A DNA stretch of 53,868 bases. Origin: Pinguiococcus pyrenoidosus. Its lineage: Eukaryota; Sar; Pinguiophyceae; Pinguiochrysidales; Pinguiochrysidaceae. The translations under genes were made by a program, and so were the position numbers. The notes under the pieces were generated by a model, which ran no database searches, was not told the DNA's origin, and saw nothing but the letters and a program-made list of their open reading frames with translations. Below are positions 40,101-51,584 of this stretch, in pieces (the first letter of the stretch is position 1; each line of letters begins with the position of its first letter). The DNA lies in contig JAAMXY010001053.1 in the NCBI GenBank assembly GCA_019677205.1, positions 1-53,868 of the forward strand. Direction: 5' to 3'.

Positions 40101-43100
40101 GAGGCGGCGGATGCAGGCCTCCTCCTGCGCGAGCGCCTCCATGAGGCGGCGCGCGGTGGCAATCTCGGAGCCGGTCATGCCCAGCTTCTCGCCCTTGTCG
40201 ATGGCGACTTCCAGGGCGGCGCGGTCGCGGCTCTCCGAGGCCGCGGCCAGCTCCACCTTGGTGGTCTTCATCTCGTTCAGGTTGATGACCGTCTGCCTGC
40301 CCTGGGCCACCTCGGCGCAGTTGTCGGCCGTGAGGCCGAGCGCCATGGCCTTCTCGAGCGCGGCTTCGAGGGTGACGAGGTCGAGCGCGGCGGCCGCCGT
40401 GGAGATGGCGCTGCGCGCGGACGCTTCCGCCTGCAGGCTCTGCTGGAGGCGGCGGCCCTCCTCGATCTCCGGCACGTTGAGGCCCATCTCCGAGCACTTG
40501 CTCAGGTAGGCGGACAGCTGCGTCAGGTCGCGCGCCTGGATGGCGGCGCGCAGGGCAGCCAGGACCTCCTCTTCCTCGTCGAGGCGCTGCTTGAGGGCCT
40601 GGGCCTGGCGGAGCTCCTCGCAGTCCTCCATTCCCATGTCCTCGGCCTGGATGAGCAGCTCCTCGAGCTTGGCGCGATCGCGGGCACCGGCGGCATGGAC
40701 GAGCTCGAGCTTGAGCGCCTCCTCCTTCTCCATCTTCACGAGCACCTCCTTCATCTCCGCGACCACCGGGCTCTCCAGCGGCGGGTTCATGTTGGCCGCG
40801 GCCGCGACGGCCGAGCGCAGCTGCTGGATGTCGTTGGCCTTGGCGGCCTGGACCATCATCTCCTCGATCTCCTTCTCCTCCTTGAGGCGCTGCATGAGCG
40901 CGCGGGACTGCTTCACGAGCGGCAGGTGCGCGCCCTTGTGCGGCAGCTCCTCGGACATGAGCAGCCAGTGCTCGAGGGCCTCCAGCTTGCGGTCCTGCTT
41001 GGCCTGGGCGAGCAGGGTGAGGGTGTTCCTCCAGATGCGGTACTTGGTGCGCCAGATGAAGCCGCGGATGATGCGCTGGCACTTGCGCGCCACCGCGATG
41101 AAGGCCTCCTCGCGGGCCTGGTCGAGCTCGGCGGCCTGCTCGTTCTTCATGAACATCTTGGAGTGGCCCTTGGCCCACTGGCCGGGCTTGAGCTTGTTGT
41201 CCTCGTCGTGCGTGAGGTGGAAGAGGATGTCGTCGAAGTTCTTCGCCGCCGGGTACAGCGGGCGGTAGCGCTTGAAGAACTCCTCGAAGCCACGCCGCAC
41301 GGGGAAGCCGAGCTTCCGGATGCGGCACACCTCGAGCAGACCGGCGTAGCGCAGCTGGTCGAGCATCATCTGACTCATGAACTTGTTGCCGATCTTCTGG
41401 TCGTTGGGCTTCATGCAGCGCACGAAGTGGGGGAAGGTCGAGTTCAGGGTCTTCATGAGCGACTCGAGCGAGGCGCGGAACTGGCCTCCGAGCGTCTTCA
41501 CGGCCTTCTTGCCCTGCCTCCGGCGCACGCGGCCGGTCTTCTCACCGGGCTCGCCGCTCTCGTCGGGGTACATGGCCTTGATGAAGTCGCTGCCGCTCTG
41601 GCGCAGCATGCCCATGATGTCCGGGTGCAGCGAGTCGCGGTTCTTCTCGAGGAAGTCCGTGACGTTGTAGAACACGGTGCCGGCGTAGTGGACCACGCCG
41701 AAGCACGAGATGGCGTCCTTGCACTGCCGCGGCTTGGGCACGGCGAAGTTCGGGTGCTTGTTCGTGTACTGCGCCTTGAGCTTGGACAGGAAGGTGTCGT
41801 CGGATCCCTGCGGCACCGAGATCTCGTCGTCGATGCTGCGGAAGATGCCGGTCTTGCTCTCGAGCAGGTCCAGCGTCGGCTGGTTGTCCTTGAAGTCCGT
41901 GTCCGGCACGTGCACGCCCTCCGCGGCGTACACCTCCTGCTCGAGGCGGAAGATGTGCTCGTTGAAGTGGAACTGGAGCTTCTCGTTACAGTAGTTGATG
42001 CAGAGCTGCTCGAACGAGTTGGTCTCGAAGGACTCGAAGCCAAAGATGTCGAGCACGTTGATCATGTGATCCTCGGTCGGCCCCGCCGTGGCGAGCGTCA
42101 CGTTGATGCGCTTGATGATCCGGGAGAAGAGCCGCGCGTAGATCGACTTGGCGATGGCGTCGCGGGCGTTGGCCGCCTCCGCGATGCCGTAGGCCACGAG
42201 GATCTTCGTGCGGTTTCCGATGTTCCGGGACGTGAGCACCGTGCAGAGTCGCTGGTTGTCGACCTGCAGGAGCTGCGCGGCGCGCGCCGAGACGTCCTCG
42301 TTGCTGACCTTGGAGCCGTCCTCGCTGGTGGTGTTGACCACCACGTCGAAGCCGACGTTGCCGAGGTGCAAGGTCGCCGCGACGATGGAGAAGATTTCCG
42401 TCTTCTCCTCCTCGCCGAAGTTCAGCACGTCCATGGCGTTGGAGATGTCCTCGAACTCCTTCTCGTCGTTGACTCCGTCGATGACGGTCACGCCGGACTG
42501 GTCCAGGTAGTGGAACGTCTCCGGCAGGTCCAAGCCCAGGTGGCTCTTCAGGCTCAGGTTCGCCTCGCCTCCCGCCAGCAGCTGGTAGAAGATGTGGTAG
42601 TTGCGCTCGCCCTGCGTCTGGAAGACGATGCGGCTCTTCTCGAGCAGGTACTCGATGATGGAGCCTCCGCGGATGCTGCCCGTGCCGTCGAAGTTGATGC
42701 TGATGAGCTTTCCGAAGCGACTCGAGTTGTTGTTGCGCAGCGTCTTGGCGTTTCCGAAGGACTCCATGATCGGGTTCGCCTGCAGAAGCTGCTGCTCCAG
42801 GTTCGACGTCACCGCTGAAGGAGGTGAAAGGGGAAGGGGAGGGTTGGCTTTAGTTGCTTGCTCGGTTGCTCGGCTGCTTGGCTGCCTGGTCGGCTTGGTT
42901 GCCTGGTCGGCTTGGTTGCCTGGTCGGCTGGATGCCTCCTTGGCGACAATCGCCGAAAGCAGAAATTGGCTCCAAGATCCCAAAACATTCACGTACCAGC
43001 CTTGCCAGACACCTTGGCAGCCTTGTTGGACACCTCAGCAATGAACTGAAGCATGAGCTTGGCGGCCTCGGACTTGCCCGCTCCGGACTCCCCGGAGACG

Positions 43101-43860
43101 ATGACGCTCTGGTTGATGTTGTCGCTGAGCATCTGCGTGTGCGCCGCCCAGGCGATGCCGAAGACGTGCGGCGGCTTGCCGCGGATGCCCTCGCGGTAGT
43201 CATCGATGACCTCCGGCGTGTACAGCGGCAGCAGCTTGAACGGGTTCACCGAGATCAGGATGCTGCTCACGCTGGTGTAGATCTTGTCCTCCTTGTAGCG
43301 GATGCGCAGGTTGTGCAGGATGGCGTGCTCGTTCAGGTCGCGCAGATGAATCAGGTTGTCCACGTTGCTGTCGAGCACCTCCGTATCGGCCTCCAGACAC
43401 TGTTGGCTCTCTAGAGACACGAAGGGCCAAGCGATCAGTCAGCCTGCGTCCGACGCTTCGGCCGTTTCTCGCAAACGACAGCGCCTCCGAGCCGCGCCTT
43501 CCAGGCCGCACTTGCACGCGCGGTCTCCACACTTCTCACACCACCTCGCAGAGGTACTTTCCGCCACTCCTCCCACCGCATCCGGGTCCTTGCCGGGTCG
43601 GCGAAGTGCGTTTTGTCTTCTAAAGACCTCGGAAACGCGCCGCAAGCTCGATCTGCGCCTCAGATCGCGCTCTTCCACTCCCCCGAAGTCCCCGCATGTC
43701 CACGCGCGTCACCTTTGGGCGTGAGGATGCGCTCCTCGCCGTCCTCCGTGAGCACTTTGCCCGTCTGTCCGGCGGAGAAGTCTTCCATGACCGTGGCCGG
43801 CGCCATGACGTCCTCCGCGTGGGGCACCCATACGAGCGACCTCTTTTCGAACTGCGCCAT
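37173..43860 (-). CDS. MyTH4-FERM myosin with a repeat-rich tail
   Basis: Exons 43860-43713, 43410-42997 and 42814-37173 give about 2067 aa. Motor head, residues 1-745: P-loop GESGAGKSE (about 156-164), switch I NNNSSRFGK (about 215), switch II DIFGFESFE (about 443) and the actin-binding region FVRCMKPND. One IQ-like motif follows (KCQRIIRGFIWRTKYRI). Residues about 825-1545 are imperfect helical repeats of roughly 70 residues with a D..AL..AI..A..LG pattern. Next come a MyTH4 domain (about 1546-1760; QKGLENIPLRNEIYCQVMKQ and CVSTFPPTIDFENYL) and a FERM domain to the end. MyTH4-FERM myosins carry cargo along actin and bind microtubules or membrane proteins; the role here is inferred. Splicing of exon 2 uses donor GTACGT. 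E2F-like and CCAAT motifs lie upstream. Confidence 0.93.
42840..42936. repeat. Short tandem repeats in a myosin intron
   Basis: Intron 42996-42815 contains repeats of GGTTGCCTGGTCGGCTT-type and TTGCTCGGTTGCTCGG-type units. They encode nothing when spliced out, but are open in the frame of exon 3. Confidence 0.85.
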
Positions 43861-43869
43861 GCTGGCCTC

Positions 43870-43959
43870 TTTTGGCGCCCGAGCGCCGCTGGGAGAGTCG
43901 GTGGACCCGAGACAGGCACGCGCGCGCGTCGCGATGCGCGAGAGGGGGTTTTGGCGCGC
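43870..43959. promoter_or_regulatory. Two E2F-like elements at the myosin start
   Basis: TTTTGGCGCC at 43870-43879 and TTTTGGCGCGC at 43949-43959, 10 and about 90 bp upstream of the myosin ATG (43860, minus). Confidence 0.4.
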
Positions 43960-44166
43960 TGCGCCTGTCAACCGCTTCAGCGGCCTAAGATTGACTGTCC
44001 CGGCCTGACGTTTCCAAAGTCGCATCAGGACGTGATACCTGCGGTTTCGCGAATCGGAGCCTGCGTATCTTCGTGACAGAATACCGCGTCCGCGCGCATG
44101 GCATGGCGGAATAGAGCGCGGAGGAACAGTCTTCGGAGTCTAAGGCGCCACCTGTCGCCGGTTGCG

Positions 44167-44534
44167 CCAATGGCCGCGCAAGCTATGCTAGAATTCCGCC
44201 AATGCCCAACGCCGGATCGGATCGGAATTCCGTGCGGCCAATCAATGCCTGCCAATATGGGGTGTCCACGTCTGTGCAGCGTCAACGGAAAGGCATCGGA
44301 AGGATGCCGTTGAAGTCATCGAAGCAGTGGCTCCTTTGACGGAGGGTCATAGAACCTGAAAGCAGTCAGCCAACTCGATCCTTCCGTAGATTTGGCTTAC
44401 CAATTCCGCCACTTCTCCTATTAACGCCGGCGTTGGCAACTACGACTCGCGCCCCCAATGTTGGCTGCGCCCGAAAATTTGTGTGCCAATCTCAAAGCTA
44501 CTCTCTAAGGGAGACAGCGACACTTCACGCCAAT
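44167..44534. promoter_or_regulatory. Seven CCAAT boxes upstream of the myosin gene
   Basis: CCAAT at 44167-44171, 44199-44203, 44238-44242, 44252-44256, 44400-44404, 44486-44490 and 44530-44534, all in the same orientation. The spacer 43861-44690 has no supported gene and ends at the stop of the upstream giant gene. Confidence 0.5.
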
Positions 44535-44690
44535 TTGGCACCTCAAAAGCCGCTTTTGTTGCAACGTTCCACCACGTGAGAATTCAGCGATTTGCTTCCG
44601 TCTTCCGCCGCCAAATGCGGCATTTCTCGCCGTGAGCTCCTAACTTTTCTCCTCCCACTCTCTCCCCAGTCTCAGGGACCCCGCGCCGGC

Positions 44691-47600
44691 CTAGCGATAG
44701 CCGCTGCGCGCGGCGAAGCGCACCTTGGTGCCGCTGCGGGCCATGAGCTTGGCCCCTCCGTCGCTGCGGTCCAGCCACGTGAAGAGGCTGATGAGGCGGT
44801 GCAGCGTGCTGCCTTGCGGGAAGGCGCGGATGGCCAGGTGTCCCAGGAACTCGCAGAACTGCACGAAGGTCAAGAAGCCCTGCCGAGGCCGCTGCTCCAA
44901 GATGAGCTGCATGGCCGGGCTGCTGGAGCGCCGTTTGGCCTTGCACGTCTTGCTCCTCCTCTCCACGCCGAAGATCTGCTCGAGTGCGCGGACACTCTGC
45001 AGCTGCAGCTCGGCCATGCGCTGCTGCGGAGACTGCAGCGCTGGCGGCTTGCTGGTGGCCGGCGGCGCCGGGCAGCCGAAGGGGTCGTCTCGGTTGGTGA
45101 TGGTGCGGAAGGTGAACAACGCCGTGCTGCCCTCCACCAAGTTTGGTACCACGCCGAAGTCCAGCAAGAACCTTGATACGTCAGCGAAGCTCAGCATGCG
45201 AGTCCGCTTGGCCTTGTCGCCGCTGCGACGGCCGGAGGCGGCTCTGGCCCGCTCGGCGTAGTGCTCGTAGAGCGCGGCCGACGCGGCGGCCTCCAGACGG
45301 AAGAGGTCCTGCACCTCGTGCGCGTCCAGGAGCTCTCTCTCGCGGTCCAGCACGGCGTTGCCAGGCATCATGGCGTTGTCTCTGGCGAAGGGCAGAACTT
45401 TGAGGCGCAGCAGCAACTCGAAGGCCGCCCCCTCGACCACGCGCAGCTGCTCCTCCGGCATGCTCACGGGGCGGAGTCCCGTGATGCGGACGATGGAGGC
45501 CTCGAAGGCCTTGACGGCGACGTGGCTGAGACCGGCGTAGAACTGCTCGAGGTCCATGGAGGTGCTGCTCTTGTGCCGTGGAGCGCCGCGGTGGCCGCTA
45601 GAGCGTTGGTGCAGGCGTCGCACTTCATGCACCAAAGGCGGCGTCGCGGCGCCTTTGCTGGAACGAAGGCTGATGTGGATGCTGGCGCCGCTGGCATGCG
45701 GATGGTGTTGCCGCTCCTGTGGCGCCACGAAGTCACGGTAGTAGGCTTCCCAGCCCGCGAAGACCGCGCCGGCCCAGGAGCGGCCGGGCGCTTGGATGGC
45801 CTTGTGGAAGATGACGTCGCAGTCTCCGCTGCTGACGCCGGCAAAGTCGGCGTCGAATTGGTGGCTCGTGCGGGGCGTCCGCATGAGCTTGGCGGCGACG
45901 CAGAAGGCGCGGAACTTGCGATGCGACATGCGACCGCGGCCGTTGTACAGTTCGCTGTCGCAGAAGTTGTCGAAGACCACCTGCACAATCTGGCGCTCCA
46001 CCGCGCCGCCGTGCGCCCAAGGTGTCGTCAAGGGACTCTCGCATGCGACGCTGTGCTGCGGCACCTCCATGGTGATCTGCGATAGCGAGTCGTCGTCGTT
46101 CGACGTCCAGGGCTCCACCGAGCGTCGCGACGACGGCGTCTGGTACTCAGACTGCCAGCTTCTCCACAGCGACGGGATGGGCGCCTCCGGGGATTTTCTC
46201 GCGGTCGGGAGATCAAGCGCCAAGTACGACAAGTCGTCTTCCGTCGACGCGCGCACGAGAGACGAGGCCCTGCCGTGTGATACTGTCGAAGGGCTCTTGG
46301 ACGCCTTGCGAGGCCTTGATGTCGGGGAGCTCTTTGAGGTTGTTGAAGGGCTCTTCGGCGACCTTCGCGTCTTTGGCACCAACGAATCTCCTGCGCTTGC
46401 CTCGGGAGTCTTGGATGCTGTGGGGCTTTTCCTTGTTGGCATTTTGGGACTCGTCAGCGATATTTTGGGGCTCTCCAGCGCCGTCTCCGGACTCTTCAGG
46501 GCGGTTCTCGGACTCTTCTCCACTTCGAGACTCTTCGACGTTTCGGGACTCTTTGATGCCACTCTGGAAGTCTTCGATGCCTCCTTGGAACTCCTCGACG
46601 CCTCGTTGAAATATCTTGAGGACGCGGGGGGAGGACTCGCTGGCTCACTAGGCCCTGCTGATTCTTTGGAACTTCGCGACGCCGTTCGTGGGCTCTTTGG
46701 TGTCGTTCTTGGGCTGTTTGATGGCGCTCGCGGACTTCTTGATGTCGTTTGCAGACTCGTTGCTGTGCCTGGCAAACTTCTTGAGATGGTTCGCGGACCA
46801 CTTGATCCGTCTTCTTGATAGGGCTTCGCCTCCATCTGAGGAGCTCTCGACGCACGAGTCGTGTTGCGTGCCTCAGGGCGTCTCGACGCCGTTCGTGAGA
46901 CTTTGGACGGCGATTGAGGAGTCGTTGGTTGCGACCCCTGGCGAGGGCTGCTTGGAGAGGCCGCTCTCGACGCTTGACGAGTCTTCGAGTCGGAGCGGCG
47001 TCGCTCCCCCGTGGCGTCCACCACCGACCGCCGCCTCTCTTTGTGCGATGTCGGCTCAGCTTTGCGCGCAGGAGAGTTGCTAAATGTCTGACCCCGCGCC
47101 GCTTCCGCTTGGTCACCGGCGCTCTTCCGAGAGGTGTGGAGAATGCCTGTAGAACTCGCGATGTCGCGAAAGTCCATCTCCTCCAGCGATCTTGGCGTGT
47201 CCTTCAGAGGTGTGAAAGATATCTTGTGCGTCTGCGTCGTCATCGTGAACATCTCTGCAGGAGTTGTTGAGGGTGCAGGCGTCGGCAGATCTTGAAGCGC
47301 CTCTGGTGCTGGCGTCGACGCGGTGATGAGCTTTTCTCGCTTTGGCGTCGACGCCGATACGGTGGACGGTGAGTCGTTTGATGCCGACAACGTCTTCTTG
47401 GTCGGCGAAGGGAGTCTCTCCTGCGTCTCGCTGCTTCGAAAAGCATCCGACGTCGATGCCGATGTCAACGACGACGCGGGAGAGTCCCTGAAGCCCGACG
47501 TTCGCCTCGTCGACGAAGCGCTCGGCAGACTCCTTGGAGAGATGCTTTCCACTAGGAAGCCTACCGGCGGCGGCACCGCCAAGCTGCTTTCGATAACAAC

Positions 47601-50600
47601 ATCTTCTTCGTCCTCCGGCAGCGGCGGCGGCGGTGGTGGCGGCAACGCCTCAAGCAGCATGGAATCGACTTCGTTGTTGCCGAGGTGCGGAACCTCGCCG
47701 AGCAGCAGATCCGTCAAGGTGGCATTTCTGGCGTCGACGCCGTCGTAGGTGGCGTGGAAGCTGTCCAGCAGGCTGTGGCGCCTGGAGGCCGCGGCGGAGT
47801 CGGGAGAGCGCTGTCGCAGCGACCGGTCGCTGGCCTCGGAGAAGGTGACACTTGAGTCCGCGTCGCTGACGGCTCTTTCCGAAGTCGAGATCGCCTTGGT
47901 GGAGGCCTCCTGCAGCGCTTGGGACTGAGCCGCCGCGTCGCTCGGTGTTGCAGGTAGAGATCTGGCGGCCAGAGACGGATCCGATCTCATCGCAAGGGCA
48001 GAAGGGCTCAAGTCCGCCGAAGACTCCTTTTTGGCCCCTGCCCGAGGAGACGAAGAGGTCGTCTTCGTCGTCGGTGTCGTCGTCGTCCTCCGCGTCGGTG
48101 TCGTCGTCCGCGTCGGTGTCGTCGGCGCACTGGGGATGTTGAGATTCGCTTTCGATGGCGGGTCATCATCATCATCATCAGCATCATCAGCATCATCAGC
48201 AGCAGCAGCAGCAGCAGTAGCATCATCATCATCAGCATTATTCTGCGCCAGGCTCGTCAGCAGAGATTCTTCGGCGGGTGTTGAGAGTGGAGAACTCGAC
48301 GTAAACGCTTGCGAGTGTCTAGGGCTCACTTTTCGGATCGCCAGCCTGTCGTCAGCTTGCGCGGACTTCGTTGCAGCCGTAGGCAACGCCAGTTGTGCGG
48401 GAGCCTCTTTCACATCCGTCAATGGCACCGAAGCTGCTGGCATCAAGCTTTGCGTCGTCGCTGCGGCTTGCGCAGGTCTTTGCTGAAGAGAAGCACCGTT
48501 GTCGCCGCTGTTCGTTGCAAAATTATCTTCTCCCAGAGCTGCCGTCAAAGGCACTGTATGTCGAGGACTCTTCGGCGTCTCCAGCGGCGCTACTTTCGGC
48601 GCCTCTCGCTGCGATGGACGTTCGGCGGTAGAGCGCTTGGAGCTCGCGGGCACTTCCTCCATTTCCGTCAACAACGCTGCAGGAGGCGGCGTCAAGGATG
48701 TGTCCCTCACCGCGTAGTGCTCACGTCTTTCCTTGGATGGCGCTTCAAGTTCAGATTGCATACCATGATCGAAAACTTCGTCCGCAACGAAACCGGCGGC
48801 GTCGTCATCTTTGTGCTCTGCCACACTGAGGATCTTTTGCCGCGACCGCACATCCACCTCCGTGGTCCCCACATTCGCAAGACCCGTCTCGGGAGCCAGG
48901 ACGAAGGCCGAATCCTCTTGGGGAGATGCAGGAGGCGGGCGAGACGCCGAAACTTCGGGGGACGCTGGAGGTGCAGCTGCATTTGGGGCGGACGACGGAG
49001 CGGGTTCCAGCACAGGACACCTCCTTTCGGGCCTTGCCGTCGGCTTCGGAATCCGCGATCTGCGTGGCGTCTCCGAAACCTCCTGCGCATCTGAAGAGTC
49101 GCGAATAGGTGCTGGGGCCAAGCGAGTCTGGGCGTCCTGGGCAGCAGCAGCAGTGGCGATCGGAAGCTTTGCTAACGCCGATGGCTTTTCCGTTCCACCG
49201 TGTCCTGAAGTCCGTGGCAACGATTCATGGCTTTCCAGCGCTTGTTCTGTGGCAGGAAGTCTGTCGATCTCATCAGCATGTTCGGGCCCTTCGGCACATG
49301 AATATGTCGAAGGCATCTGCGGCGTATCATCGTCTCCTGTCGACGATTCTTGTATTTGAGGGGCATCCCCCAATGGTTGAGGCCCCACGGAAGGTGATGA
49401 CCTAGGCACTTCGAGAGCAGAGGGAGATGCCGCCAAATGATTGGCACCGTCGACCTCGTCTGGTACATTTAGATTGCACCCCTCTGCAAAGGCTTGGGGC
49501 GTCTGGTTGGCTTCTTCTGGCGCGTCTCGACTTGCTCGTGCTTCTCCCCGCCTAGGTCGAGTGTCTTGATCCGCTTTCAAAGTCGACGTTGCCGTCTTGG
49601 CCTTTCCGTCTTCTGCTACACCATCGTCCTCGATGGCATCTTGTTTCTTCGCGACCTGTTGCGTCTCAGCACCCTGCGTCAATTTTGCCGGGCTCGCCCC
49701 TCGTTCTTCGCTCTTGGCTCGAAGTGCTTGATCGTCCCCGAAAGCCGGACTTGATGCCTTTGATTTGGGAGAGTCCGTCTCGAACGGCGAGTCGCCACCT
49801 GGCGCTTCCAAAGATAAGGTCGCCGCCCTGGCTTCCATGTCTTCAGCTTCACCATGTTTTTCGATGATGCCGTCTTGTTTCCGTGCGACCCGTGGCGAAT
49901 CAACATCTTGTCTCAACCTCAGGCGGGCCTCACTTCTCCCTTGGGTCTTCTCCTGAAGTGCTTGGCCGTCCACGTCATCTGCTTTCTCCAAAACCAGCAG
50001 CGCTGCTTGTGGCGTCTCAGCGACCTTTGGCGTCTCAGCGACCTTTGGCGTCTCAGCGACCTTTGGCGTCTCAGCATCCTGTTTTAACCTCGCCGGACTC
50101 TCGCGATCGTCTCCCAGGTCTTCTCCACGTGCTCGACGCTCCACGAAAGGCGGAGACACTTCCTTTGGACTCGACGATTCAGCTTTTGTATGCACTTCGC
50201 TCTGACGGTCCCTCTTCGTGGCTTGTGCTCTCTTGGTCTTCGACCTTGATGGCTCTCGAGCTGCTTGTGGCGTCTCGGCATCTTGTGCGAATCGCGTCGG
50301 ACTTGAGCCATGCTGTTCCGACGCTTCTCGAAGTTGTTGATAGTCCACGAAAGACAAGGACCCCTCGGGGGACGTTGAAGTCTCAGCCTGCGTCTGCACT
50401 TCGACGCTTCGGTCTCTCGTGGCAACTTGTGCTTTCCCGATAGCCTGCCTGAAGGCTGCTCGAGCTGCTTGTAGCGCTCCGGCGTCTTTTTCCAGTCTCG
50501 TCGGACTAAGGCCTTCTTCTTCCGACTCCTCTGCATATGCTTGATGGTCGACAAGCAACGGTGACGCCGCTTGTGGCTTTGACGAATAAGCCTTGGTATG

Positions 50601-51549
50601 CGCTTTGACAGTATCGCCTTTCTCGATGGCTTGTTTCGCCTGCATGCCCTGCCTTGTTGTCGGTGCTCGCCCTGCGGTTGATTTCTCCTTCCTTAGCCTA
50701 GCTACTCGCGAGTACCCCGACGATAGGTCCGCCGCGCGGGCTTTTGTTTCCTCCGCCTCGTCATGTCGTTCAAGGCCGCTTTGCTTCTTGGCGACCTGTC
50801 GTGTCTCAGCTTCCTTTGCGGGAGATTCTCGATACCCGCGTCGATCTTCTGGCAAGCGTCGAGATGATCGAATTTCTTTCCTTGATGGTGGGGCCTCCAC
50901 TGTTGATGGGCTTTCAGTGCGAAGTTTTGCGTCCTTTGCGTCCTTTGCATCCTTTGCGTCCTTTGCATCCTTTGCATCCCCGGCATCCTTTGCATCCTTT
51001 GCATCCTTTGCATCCTTTGCATCCCTGGCATCCTTGGCATCCCTGGCATCCTTGGCATCCTTTGCATCCTTTGTATCCTTGGCATCTTTGGCATCCTTGG
51101 CATTCTTGGCGTCCTTTGCCGCACCGCTTTTGGACACCGCAGACAGGTTCCCGGCCGCTTCGGCATCGACAACGTCGGCATCGGAAAACTCTTCGAAAGA
51201 CCTCATGAAGCTCTCCAGCAGCTGAATCCGCCGATTACTTGGAGTCGGCGACTGGCGCATGGGAGATCGTAGCTGGATGGATCGGTCGTTGGAGCCCACG
51301 CTGGATTCGGAGAAGCTGTCGCGCCGTCCTTTGCTTCGCGACGACGTGGACTGCGAGTCCGTACTTTGCTTCCGATCTTTGCGTCGTGAGGGGCTCCAAG
51401 ACGACTTTCTTTTCTCTCTCTGTTGTCGGGCTTGTGGTTGTCGTTGTCGTTGTCGTTGTTGTTGTTGTTGTTGTTGCTGCTGCTGCTGTTGCTGCTGTTG
51501 CTGCTGTTGCTGCTGTTGCTGCTGTTGCTGCTGCTGCTGCTGTTGCTGC

Positions 51550-51584
<35 letters not shown>

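Noticed and set aside
38568-42818. A 1416-codon open frame on the plus strand, antisense to the myosin.
   Set aside because: It mirrors the GC3-biased myosin exon. Its translation is rich in Leu, Val, Arg and Gly without domains, and stop codons are simply rare in that frame.
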